Part shown: in pieces, positions 1 to 5,214 of the stretch
Layout of the letters: every line of letters starts with the position of its first letter
How positions within the stretch are numbered: position 1 is the first letter of the stretch
Source of the DNA: Planctomycetota bacterium
GTDB lineage: Bacteria; Planctomycetota; GCA-002687715
Reading direction: 5' to 3'
Assembly: GCA_013213915.1 (NCBI GenBank)
Contig: JABSRK010000146.1
Span: forward strand, 1-8,779
DNA: 8,779 nucleotides
Translations under genes and position numbers: made by a program
The notes under the pieces: generated by a model
The model's database searches: none
Told to the model about the DNA's origin: nothing
The model's input: only the letters and a program-made list of their open reading frames with translations

Positions 1-746
1 ACCTCACCAACCCGGACGGCCTCGCCCGCACCGACCGCCGCCGCATGCTCGACGCCCTGCGCGCGTTGCACGAGGACCAGGAGGCCCACGAGCTCGATCC
101 CGAGATCCGCTCGCGCATGGCGCAGGCGGAGCTCGCGTACCGCATGCAGGTGTCGGTCCCGGAGATCACCGATCTGTCGGACGAGCCGGACGAGGTGTTC
201 GCGCTCTACGGCAAGGACTCGAAGACGCCGGGCACCTACGCCGCCAACTGTCTCCTGGCGCGGCGGCTCCTGGAGCGCGACGTCCGCTTCGTCCAGCTCT
301 TCCATCAGGGCTGGGACCAGCACGGCGGGCTCCCCGGCGCCATCCGCAACCAATGCCGCGAGACCGACCGCGCCTCAGCGGCCCTGGTCCGCGACCTCGA
401 TCGACGCGGCCTCCTGGACGACACCCTGGTCATCTGGGGCGGTGAGTTCGGCCGCACCGCGTACTGCCAGGGCAAGCTCACCAAGGGCAACTACGGACGC
501 GACCACCACCCGCGTTGCTTCACCATGTGGATGGCGGGCGCCGGCGTGAACGCGGGGACGGTCTACGGCAGCACCGACTCCTTCGGCTACAACATCGCGA
601 CCAACCCGGTCCACGTCCACGACCTGCAGGCGACCATCCTCCACCTGCTCGGCATCGACCACGAACGCCTCACCTACAAGTTCCAGGGTCGCCGCTACCG
701 CCTCACCGACGTCCACGGCCACGTGGTCCAGCCGCTGCTCGCCTGA
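1..746 (+). CDS. DUF1501 family protein, C-terminal part (5' end outside window)
   Basis: The reading frame is open from the window edge (first full codon at 3) to TGA at 744-746, giving 247 visible codons; the start lies upstream. Family signatures are visible in order: GWDQHGG, then [11 protein letters not shown], then GRDHHP, and a C-terminal stretch [18 protein letters not shown]. These are typical of the C-terminal half of DUF1501 proteins, which have an alkaline-phosphatase/sulfatase-like fold, usually carry a Tat or Sec signal, and are strongly expanded in planctomycetes, where they often sit beside DUF1549/DUF1553 cytochrome-like genes. The substrate is unknown. No partner gene is visible because the upstream side is cut off. 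The next gene converges on it with only a 13-bp gap, and I see no hairpin terminator there. Family assignment is confident; a function beyond exported hydrolase-like is not supported. Confidence 0.9.
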   Translation, partial: LTNPDGLARTDRRRMLDALRALHEDQEAHELDPEIRSRMAQAELAYRMQVSVPEITDLSDEPDEVFALYGKDSKTPGTYAANCLLARRLLERDVRFVQLFHQGWDQHGGLPGAIRNQCRETDRASAALVRDLDRRGLLDDTLVIWGGEFGRTAYCQGKLTKGNYGRDHHPRCFTMWMAGAGVNAGTVYGSTDSFGYNIATNPVHVHDLQATILHLLGIDHERLTYKFQGRRYRLTDVHGHVVQPLLA

Positions 747-759
747 TCGCCCCGCGGGC

Positions 760-1203
760 TCAGGACGGCGGCTGCATGTCCTCGGGGTCCACGTCCTTGA
801 CGTGGGTCATGAAGTTCCACTCGTGCCCCTCCGGATCGCGGAAGCGACAGGTGCGGTCGCCGTAGAACTGGTCCGCGGGTTCCTCGAGCACTTCGGCGCC
901 GGCTTCGGCGGCGCGTGCGAAGGTCGCGTCGACGTCGTCGACGTAGACCGCCGTGAGCGTCTCGCGCGCGAGTCCCGGCGGGACGGGGCGTCCGTGAATC
1001 TCCGTGGGCGCGGTCGCGAGCATGACGACGCCGTCACCGCCGATCGCGACCTCGGCGTGCATGATCGAGCCGTCGGGCCCGTCCATGCGGAGCTTCTCCT
1101 CGAAGCCAAACGCCTTGCACAGGAAGTCGATCGCCGCGCCCGCGTCTTCGTAGAGCAGGTACGGGATCACCCGCGCGTAGCCTTCCGGGGGGTTCTGCAC
1201 CAT
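760..1203 (-). CDS. VOC family protein (glyoxalase/bleomycin-resistance fold, PhnB-like)
   Basis: The product has 147 residues, a normal length for a single-chain VOC protein with two beta-alpha-beta-beta-beta units. The N-terminal unit reads RVIPYLLYEDAGAAIDFL with AFGFEE, and the second ends with the characteristic GDRTCRFRDPEGHEWNF around residues 115-131. H49 (in MHAEV) and the acidic or His residues near the C-terminal unit are candidate metal ligands. The start at 1203 is backed by a strong Shine-Dalgarno, AAAGGTGATC, just 5' of the ATG. No signal peptide is seen, so it is probably cytoplasmic. It lies 48 bp downstream of the DUF1080 gene on the same strand and may be cotranscribed with it. 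VOC members include glyoxalases, dioxygenases and antibiotic-binding proteins; the sequence alone does not choose among them. It ends in TGA, 13 bp from the convergent DUF1501 gene. Confidence 0.88.
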   Translation of the reverse strand: MVQNPPEGYARVIPYLLYEDAGAAIDFLCKAFGFEEKLRMDGPDGSIMHAEVAIGGDGVVMLATAPTEIHGRPVPPGLARETLTAVYVDDVDATFARAAEAGAEVLEEPADQFYGDRTCRFRDPEGHEWNFMTHVKDVDPEDMQPPS

Positions 1204-1251
1204 CGGATCACCTTTCTGGTGGCGCCGTCACTCCAGACGACAGGAGGATCG

Positions 1252-2043
1252 TCAGTTCGCCTTCAGGGGCAGCAGCTTGATGTTCCGAAACTCGCACGGG
1301 TGGCTCTCGGACTGCAAAGAGATGGTCCCCGACGAGAGCATCTTTTCGCCGTTGCGCGCGGCGATGAGCGGCTTGGCGTCGCCGTCCCGATCGTCCAGTT
1401 GGGGCTTGCTGTACTCGAGGACGACCTCGCCGTTGATGGTGTGGCGAACGAAGTCGTTGCCGCGGACCTCCAGTTCGCAACTGACCCACTGATCTCCGTG
1501 GTAGGTCTTGGACTTGGAGTTGGTGCAGTGCCGGCGGACCAGCTTGCCGGCCATCACGACGTTGGTGCCTGGAGTGCAGAGGTTTCCGGTCGCTCGCTTC
1601 CCCTTACCGAGGCCGCCGAGCAGCTGCACCTCGATGGAGACGGGGAAGTCCTGGTCCTTCTTCATGCTCTTGGCGGACTGGCCGTGGGCCATGATGCCGC
1701 TGTTGCGAAACGCCCAACCGGGGCCGCCGGGCACCTGCTCACCGGTGAATCGGTACTCGAGCTTGAGTCGGTAGTGGGAGTACTCGGTCTTGTAGAAGAT
1801 GTGACCGAAGCGTCGGTCGAACTTCTCGTACTTCTCGTAGCCGACCTGCAGCACACCGTCCGCCACGCGAAACGTGTTGCCGAAGTTTTCGCCGAGGGGA
1901 TAGCCCTTGATCTTGGGCGTCCAGCCGGTGAGGTCCTTGCCGTTGAACAGGGAAATCCAGCCCTCGTCTGCCGGAGGCTTGTCCTGGGCAGACGCGACGG
2001 TGACGAGGATGAGCAGGGTGGCGACGAGACGGGCATGCATCAT
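1252..2043 (-). CDS. Secreted DUF1080 (3-keto-disaccharide hydrolase-like) protein
   Basis: The product has 263 residues. The start at 2043 is preferred over an upstream ATG at 2103 because it follows GGAG with a 6-nt spacer and opens directly into a signal peptide: two Met, an Arg, a hydrophobic core, and VASA|Q near residue 19. The mature part begins with GWISLFNGKDLTGW (about residues 28-41), the hallmark opening of DUF1080, and continues through GVLQVG, FRNSGIM, FPVSIEVQLLGG and DGDAKPLIAARN to SGTISLQSESHPCEFRNIKLLPL. The family has a concanavalin-like jelly-roll fold. Some members hydrolyse 3-keto-glycosides and many are exported in planctomycetes and Bacteroidota. A carbohydrate-related role outside the cytoplasm is likely, but the exact substrate is not visible. 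It sits between a small membrane protein gene (84-bp gap upstream) and the VOC gene (48-bp gap downstream), all on the minus strand. It ends in TGA. Confidence 0.92.
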   Translation of the reverse strand: MMHARLVATLLILVTVASAQDKPPADEGWISLFNGKDLTGWTPKIKGYPLGENFGNTFRVADGVLQVGYEKYEKFDRRFGHIFYKTEYSHYRLKLEYRFTGEQVPGGPGWAFRNSGIMAHGQSAKSMKKDQDFPVSIEVQLLGGLGKGKRATGNLCTPGTNVVMAGKLVRRHCTNSKSKTYHGDQWVSCELEVRGNDFVRHTINGEVVLEYSKPQLDDRDGDAKPLIAARNGEKMLSSGTISLQSESHPCEFRNIKLLPLKAN

Positions 2044-2064
2044 GGGGAACTCCAAGGTCCGCCC

Positions 2065-2070
2065 AGGATA
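2065..2070 (-). promoter_or_regulatory. -10-like hexamer upstream of the DUF1080 gene
   Basis: On the minus strand the sequence reads GGTATCCT, with TATCCT about 22 bp upstream of the ATG at 2043. A start site about 7 nt downstream would leave a short leader that still contains the GGAG ribosome binding site. No convincing -35 hexamer is found at the usual spacing. If real, the DUF1080 gene has its own promoter independent of the small membrane protein gene. Confidence 0.3.
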
Positions 2071-2126
2071 CCGTCTCGACGGCAAACGTGAGGAGCGCGG
2101 CACACGGCCGCACGCAATCAGCGCAC

Positions 2127-2333
2127 TCAGCCCTTTCGCCTCATCATCATGAGCGTCGCCACCACCACGCCACCTGCGACACCCCCGCTCACGGAAGCCT
2201 GGGGTTCTTCCGTCAGCAGGTACTGGACCCCGTGCGCGACGGCCGCCGCGATGAGCGCCACCAAGAACACCTTCATCATCAGCATCCCCATGGCCTTTTC
2301 ACCCTGCTGCCCACCCTGCGCCTGCTCATCCAT
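2127..2333 (-). CDS. Small two-helix membrane protein, unknown function (68 aa)
   Basis: I do not recognise this protein. An ATG at 2333 follows GGGAG with a suitable 5-6 nt spacer, and this decides the start over the longer version from 2393. The 68 residues begin with a polar Gln/Gly-rich stretch (MDEQAQGGQQGEKA), followed by a hydrophobic segment at about residues 17-34 and a second, Gly/Val-rich one at about 47-64 (SVSGGVAGGVVVATLMMM). It ends with the positive tail RRKG, which favours a cytoplasmic C terminus. The helices are separated by a short loop, YLLTEEPQAS. It lies 84 bp upstream of the DUF1080 gene on the same strand and is divergent from the peptidase gene across a 128-bp gap. 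It could be a small inner-membrane or accessory protein. Expression is unproven, but the ribosome binding site, topology and lack of a competing gene support it. Confidence 0.65.
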   Translation of the reverse strand: MDEQAQGGQQGEKAMGMLMMKVFLVALIAAAVAHGVQYLLTEEPQASVSGGVAGGVVVATLMMMRRKG

Positions 2334-2353
2334 GATCGCTCCCGCTCTCTGAA

Positions 2354-2443
2354 CCAACCCCCGAGATGGCGGACCGCACGCCACCTTCACCACGACCGCA
2401 CGCTACCAGACGGGGGCTGGTACGATTCCCTCCTTCCGCCATC
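2354..2443. repeat. Two interleaved inverted repeats in the divergent gap
   Basis: GATGGCGGA at 2365-2373 is the exact reverse complement of TCCGCCATC at 2435-2443. CCAACCCCCG at 2354-2363 pairs with CGGGGGCTGG at 2411-2420 with one mismatch. The arms are ordered A-B-A'-B', so the two repeats interleave like a pseudoknot. They occupy the 128-bp gap between the small membrane protein gene and the peptidase gene, where promoters for both must lie. They could be operator half-sites, or chance matches in GC-rich DNA. Confidence 0.35.
2421..2426 (+). promoter_or_regulatory. -10-like hexamer upstream of the M28 peptidase gene
   Basis: The sequence GGTACGAT carries TACGAT 35 bp before the ATG at 2462. 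This leaves room for a leader containing the GGAG ribosome binding site at 2449-2452. It resembles the GTACACT and GGTATCCT sequences at the same relative place before other genes in this window. No good -35 hexamer is seen. Confidence 0.3.
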
Positions 2444-2461
2444 ACCCTGGAGTCTCATGCG

Positions 2462-4051
2462 ATGCGTCACATCATTATTCTGCTCGTCCTCGCCACCCTG
2501 CCCGCCACCGTTCTGGCACAGGAGCCCATTGACGACGAAGCCATCAAGATCCTGAGGGATCATGGCCTGGAACAGAGCCAGGTCATGGACCACCTGAGCT
2601 GGATGTGCGACGTCTACGGCCCGCGCCTGACCGGTTCGCCCAACCTCCGGAGAGCCCAGAAGTGGGCCGTGAAGACCCTCGAAGGCTGGGGCCTGAAGAA
2701 CGCCGCCATGGAGGAGTGGGGTGAGTTCGGACGCGGGTGGCAGCTTGACGGTTTCTCGCTGGGTGTCGTCGGCGAGAACCCGTGGCCCGTCCACGGCTAC
2801 CCGAAGGCATGGACACCCACGCTCGAGAAGACGACGGCCGAGGTCGTGTCGCTCTCCGGGAAGACCCGGGAGCAGATCGAGGCCATGGACCTCAAGGGCA
2901 AGATCGTCCTGATGCAGGAGATGCGCGACGCGTCGGAGCCTTTCGACGGGCCCGCGCGGCGATTCGACTCCGATGACCTGCTCAACATGGCGAACCAGGC
3001 GAGCCGCGGTGACCGCGGGCGCCGGGGAACACGCCGCAATCGTTCGTCCTTCATGCGCGGAGGCCAGCTCAACAACCTGGTGTTCTCGAAGAACCCCCTC
3101 GCCATCATGGACCGTGGCTCCAAGGGCCAGTACGGCACGATCTTCGTGTCGAGCGCGTCCGTTCCGCGCGCCCCGGGTGCCGGCCGGCGCGGGGGCCAGA
3201 GTTCGTCCAGCAAGGGCGTCAAGGTGATCCCCCAGTTCACCCTCGCCGTCGAGCACTACAACCGCCTGGTGCGCCTCGCCGAGAAGGGCATTCCGGTGAA
3301 GATGGAGGTGGCGCTGAAGACGCAGTACTTCGAGGACGACCTGCGCGAGTTCAACGTCGTCGCCGAACTCCCCGGCAGCGACCTGAAGGACCAGGTGGTC
3401 ATGCTCGGCGCCCACTTCGATTCGTGGCACTCGGGCACCGGCGCGACCGACAACGGATGCGGCAGCGCCACCATGATGGAGGCCATGCGCCTGCTCACCA
3501 AGCTCGTCGAGAGCAAGGGCCCCCCGCGCCGCACGATCCGCATCGCCCTGTGGTCGGGCGAGGAGCAGGGACTGCGCGGATCACGGGCCTACGTCAAGAA
3601 TCACTTCGCCGAGTCAGCCGGTCGCGGCCGCGCGCCGACGACCATCCATCCGGCGCACGCCAAGCTGTCCGGCTACTTCAACATGGACAACGGCACCGGC
3701 AAGGTCCGCGGCGTCTACCTCCAGGGCAACGAGGTCATCGCCCCCATCTTCCGCGCGTGGCTCAAGCCCTTCCACGACCTCGGCGCCGGGACGCTGACGC
3801 TGAACAACACGGGCGGTACCGACCACCAGTCGTTCGACGGTGTCGGTCTCCCGGGCTTCCAGTTCATCCAGGACCCGGTGGCTTACTCGACCCAGACCCA
3901 CCACTCCAACATGGACAACTGGGACCACGCCGTCGCCGACGACTTGAAGCAGGCGGCGACGATCATCGCGTCCTTCGCATGGCACACTGCCCAGCGCGAC
4001 GCCATGCTCCCCCGCAAGCCCACGGCACCGGCCCGCGACGGCGACAACTGA
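2462..4051 (+). CDS. Secreted M28 family zinc peptidase
   Basis: The product has 529 residues. The start at 2462 follows GGAG (2449-2452) and opens a clear signal peptide with cleavage likely after A19 (TVLA|QEP). The C-terminal half is a classic M28 di-zinc peptidase. H318 and D320 lie in GAHFDSW, the bridging D330 in TDNGCGS, the catalytic E367 and zinc ligand E368 in WSGEEQG, D409 in YFNMDNG, and H481 in THHSNMDNWDH. All five metal ligands and the general base are therefore present, and the enzyme should be active as an exported aminopeptidase or carboxypeptidase. Residues of about 100-290 form the region that in relatives holds a PA-like insert. Here it contains an unusual Arg/Gly-rich stretch (about 178-198) and another near 238-252 (PGAGRRGGQSSSS). 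The upstream neighbour is divergent and a strong terminator follows, so it is probably transcribed alone. Substrate specificity is not predictable. Confidence 0.95.
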   Translation: MRHIIILLVLATLPATVLAQEPIDDEAIKILRDHGLEQSQVMDHLSWMCDVYGPRLTGSPNLRRAQKWAVKTLEGWGLKNAAMEEWGEFGRGWQLDGFSLGVVGENPWPVHGYPKAWTPTLEKTTAEVVSLSGKTREQIEAMDLKGKIVLMQEMRDASEPFDGPARRFDSDDLLNMANQASRGDRGRRGTRRNRSSFMRGGQLNNLVFSKNPLAIMDRGSKGQYGTIFVSSASVPRAPGAGRRGGQSSSSKGVKVIPQFTLAVEHYNRLVRLAEKGIPVKMEVALKTQYFEDDLREFNVVAELPGSDLKDQVVMLGAHFDSWHSGTGATDNGCGSATMMEAMRLLTKLVESKGPPRRTIRIALWSGEEQGLRGSRAYVKNHFAESAGRGRAPTTIHPAHAKLSGYFNMDNGTGKVRGVYLQGNEVIAPIFRAWLKPFHDLGAGTLTLNNTGGTDHQSFDGVGLPGFQFIQDPVAYSTQTHHSNMDNWDHAVADDLKQAATIIASFAWHTAQRDAMLPRKPTAPARDGDN

Positions 4052-4063
4052 GCGCCCACCATG

Positions 4064-4096
4064 AAAAACGCCCCGGGTCACCCCGGGGCGTTTTTT
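4064..4096. terminator. Bidirectional Rho-independent terminator
   Basis: A perfect 14-bp stem is formed by 4064-4077 (five A, then CGCCCCGGG) and 4082-4095 (CCCGGGGCG, then T run), with a 4-nt loop. The T run at 4091-4096 serves the peptidase gene, which ends 12 bp upstream. The A run at 4064-4068 becomes a T run on the minus strand and serves the convergent selenoprotein gene ending at 4119. It is the clearest intrinsic terminator in the window. Confidence 0.93.
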
Positions 4097-4118
4097 GCTG
4101 CTGGAGAAGGGCCAGGAC

Positions 4119-5108
4119 CTACTTGTCGCCGTCCTTCGCCTTGTCGCCGTCCTTCGCCTTGTCGTCGTCCTTCGCCTTGTCGTCGTCGGGGATCGCGGCG
4201 ATCTTCTTCTTGAGATCCGCCCCGAACTCCGCCGCGCGCTCCTCGAAGGGCTTGCCCTTCGCCGAGGCGACGAACTTGTCCACCGCCTTGGTGGCGAGGG
4301 CCTTGTCCTTGGCGTTGACCGCGGCCTGGGTCACCGTCACCCAGAACTGCGTCGCCATGTCGTCGTCGTCGTCGGGTGCGACGCCCTTCCTGGCGAGGTC
4401 GAGCAGAGCCTTGCCGCCGTCACGACGCTGATTGCGCAAGGCGCCCATGATCTGCTCGCTCTTCTTGATGGAGGAGAACTCCTTCAAGATCTCCGCATCG
4501 ACGCCCTCGGCCTTGGCGAGCTCTTCCAGATCGGCGACGGTCGACCCCTTCTCACGTTGCGAACGGCCCATGAAGTCCAGGATGCCGACATTGGCCTTGA
4601 GGGCCTTGTTCTCCGGATCCTTGGCGAGCGCCGCCTGGTACTTGGCGAGCGCCGTGGCGCCCTTGACGCCCTTGGCGAACGCGTCCTTCCCACTCGGACG
4701 AACCTCCCAGATCACCTCGCCCTTGGCATCCATGAGCGTGCAGTACGGGAAGCCGCGGCCACCCTTCACCTTCAAGAGATCCTGGTCCGGTGGGCCCTCG
4801 AAACGGGCTGTGATGTTCAGGTACGGAATGACGGTCTTGCTGGCCTCGGTCCACCACTGTTCAAGGAGGGGACCCCCCTCCAATGCGTTACAGGGGGGTC
4901 ACGGGGAATAGCTGCGCGTGAAGTAGCCGAAGATCAGCTTGTTCTGCGCAGCGGCGGCCTCCTGAGCCTTTTCGAGGCTCGTCACCCACTCGACCTTGGA
5001 GACGAACTCCTTCTCGAGCTTTTTCTTGTACTTGTCTTCGTTGCTCTGCGCGCCCGCGGCCGCACTCAGGGCGACCGTCAGGGCCAGGGCGCCCGCGATG
5101 ACTCTCAT
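4119..5108 (-). CDS. Secreted thioredoxin-like selenoprotein with UPPC active site (TGA read as Sec)
   Basis: ATG at 5108 follows GGAG with a 6-nt spacer and starts a signal peptide (MRVIAGALALTVALSAAAGA|Q). The frame meets TGA at 4899-4901 and then stays open, in the same frame, to TAG at 4119-4121: 329 residues with position 70 as the TGA. Around it the protein reads GYFTRSYSP-U-PPCNALEGG, so the TGA replaces the first Cys of a thioredoxin CxxC and C73 is the resolving Cys. The fold continues normally: beta strand KLIFGYF before the site, then GFPYCTLMDAKGEVIW with the cis-Pro at P121. Residues of about 135-305 are helical and Ala/Lys-rich, and the tail (308-329) is an Asp/Lys/Ala repeat. 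The likely role is an exported thiol/selenol oxidoreductase. Sec insertion would need SelA, SelB and tRNA-Sec, which are not in the window. The alternative is a nonsense mutation or a sequencing error, but the exact position and the hairpin downstream argue against both. Confidence 0.85.
4122..4190 (-). repeat. 18-bp tandem repeat encoding an Asp/Lys/Ala tail
   Basis: Three full 18-bp units (4122-4139, 4140-4157, 4158-4175) and a partial fourth (4176-4190) lie at the 3' end of the selenoprotein gene. The first two units are identical and the third differs by one base. Each encodes the six residues KAKD(D/G)D on the minus strand, building the charged, probably disordered C-terminal tail. The repeat keeps the reading frame and probably grew by slippage or unequal recombination. 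Confidence 0.9.
4865..4898 (-). promoter_or_regulatory. Candidate bacterial SECIS element
   Basis: On the minus strand, 17 nt after the TGA, GGAGGGG (4881-4875) pairs perfectly with CCCCTCC (4871-4865) around a GGT loop. The loop begins 24 nt after the TGA and has G in its first two positions. Known bacterial SECIS hairpins lie within the coding sequence just 3' of the UGA, with the apical loop roughly 15-35 nt away and a conserved G early in the loop, so this fits well. A second, mutually exclusive hairpin pairs GACCCCCC (starting inside the TGA, 4900-4893) with GGGGGGTC (4878-4871) around a 14-nt loop that also has G at its second position. SelB recognition has not been tested. Confidence 0.7.
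4899..4901 (-). other. In-frame TGA, predicted selenocysteine codon (Sec70)
   Basis: The codon sits between SYSP and PPCNALE, at the nucleophilic first position of a thioredoxin CxxC. One base change from TGC or TGT would give the ordinary CPPC motif. At least five other genes in the window use TGA as their stop, so it is not a reassigned sense codon in this genome. Confidence 0.82.
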
Positions 5109-5153
5109 GGCGTTCTCCAAAGAAGGGGACCGGCCCGAAAAGACCCGGCGCCC

Positions 5154-5159
5154 AGTGTA
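5154..5159 (-). promoter_or_regulatory. -10-like TACACT for the selenoprotein gene
   Basis: TACACT on the minus strand lies 45 bp upstream of the ATG at 5108. Transcription starting about 7 nt downstream would give a leader of around 40 nt containing the GGAG ribosome binding site. No good -35 match is seen at 16-18 bp, so this is suggestive only. Confidence 0.35.
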
Positions 5160-5175
5160 CGCACCCGGAGGCGAC

Positions 5176-5205
5176 TCGACACGTCCCAAGCCCCCCCCGT
5201 ACACT
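5176..5205 (+). promoter_or_regulatory. Candidate promoter of the Trx-TPR-cyclase-like gene, possibly leaderless
   Basis: TCGACA (5176-5181) matches five of six bases of the TTGACA -35 consensus, and TACACT (5200-5205) resembles a -10 element; the spacer is 18 bp. A start about 7 nt downstream would fall near 5212, only about 3 nt before the ATG at 5215. This agrees with the lack of any Shine-Dalgarno before that ATG and suggests a leaderless transcript. Confidence 0.5.
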
Positions 5206-5214
5206 CGAACCCCC

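Larger units (their letters stand above)
5154..5205. repeat. 8-bp inverted repeat spanning the divergent promoter region
   Basis: AGTGTACG at 5154-5161 is the exact reverse complement of CGTACACT at 5198-5205; the arms are 36 bp apart. They lie in the 106-bp gap between the selenoprotein gene and the divergent Trx-TPR-cyclase-like gene. Each arm presents TACACT, a -10-like hexamer, pointing toward its own gene. The symmetry may simply reflect two copies of one promoter sequence, or a shared regulator site. Confidence 0.5.

Noticed and set aside
802..2091. Plus-strand open frame (429 codons) across the VOC and DUF1080 genes
   Set aside because: Antisense shadow; both minus-strand genes have strong family motifs and ribosome binding sites.
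4122..4190. CRISPR array or intergenic satellite
   Set aside because: The units are contiguous with no spacers, keep the reading frame and encode a charged protein tail.
4865..4881. Rho-independent terminator inside the selenoprotein gene
   Set aside because: The hairpin is followed by only two T residues, and coding sequence continues for about 250 codons.
4119..4883. A separate 254-residue gene starting at TTG 4883
   Set aside because: It would lack a signal peptide, a ribosome binding site that makes sense and the first half of its thioredoxin fold. The sequence upstream continues in the same frame through the TGA to a well-formed start at 5108.
4899..4901. TGA reassigned to Trp or Gly in this organism
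   Set aside because: The DUF1501, VOC, DUF1080, small membrane protein, M28 and H-NOX genes all end at TGA in sensible positions.
4884..4910. Frameshift between the two thioredoxin pieces
   Set aside because: Codon counting shows both pieces are in the same frame (4901 and 4883 differ by 18). Only the single TGA separates them.
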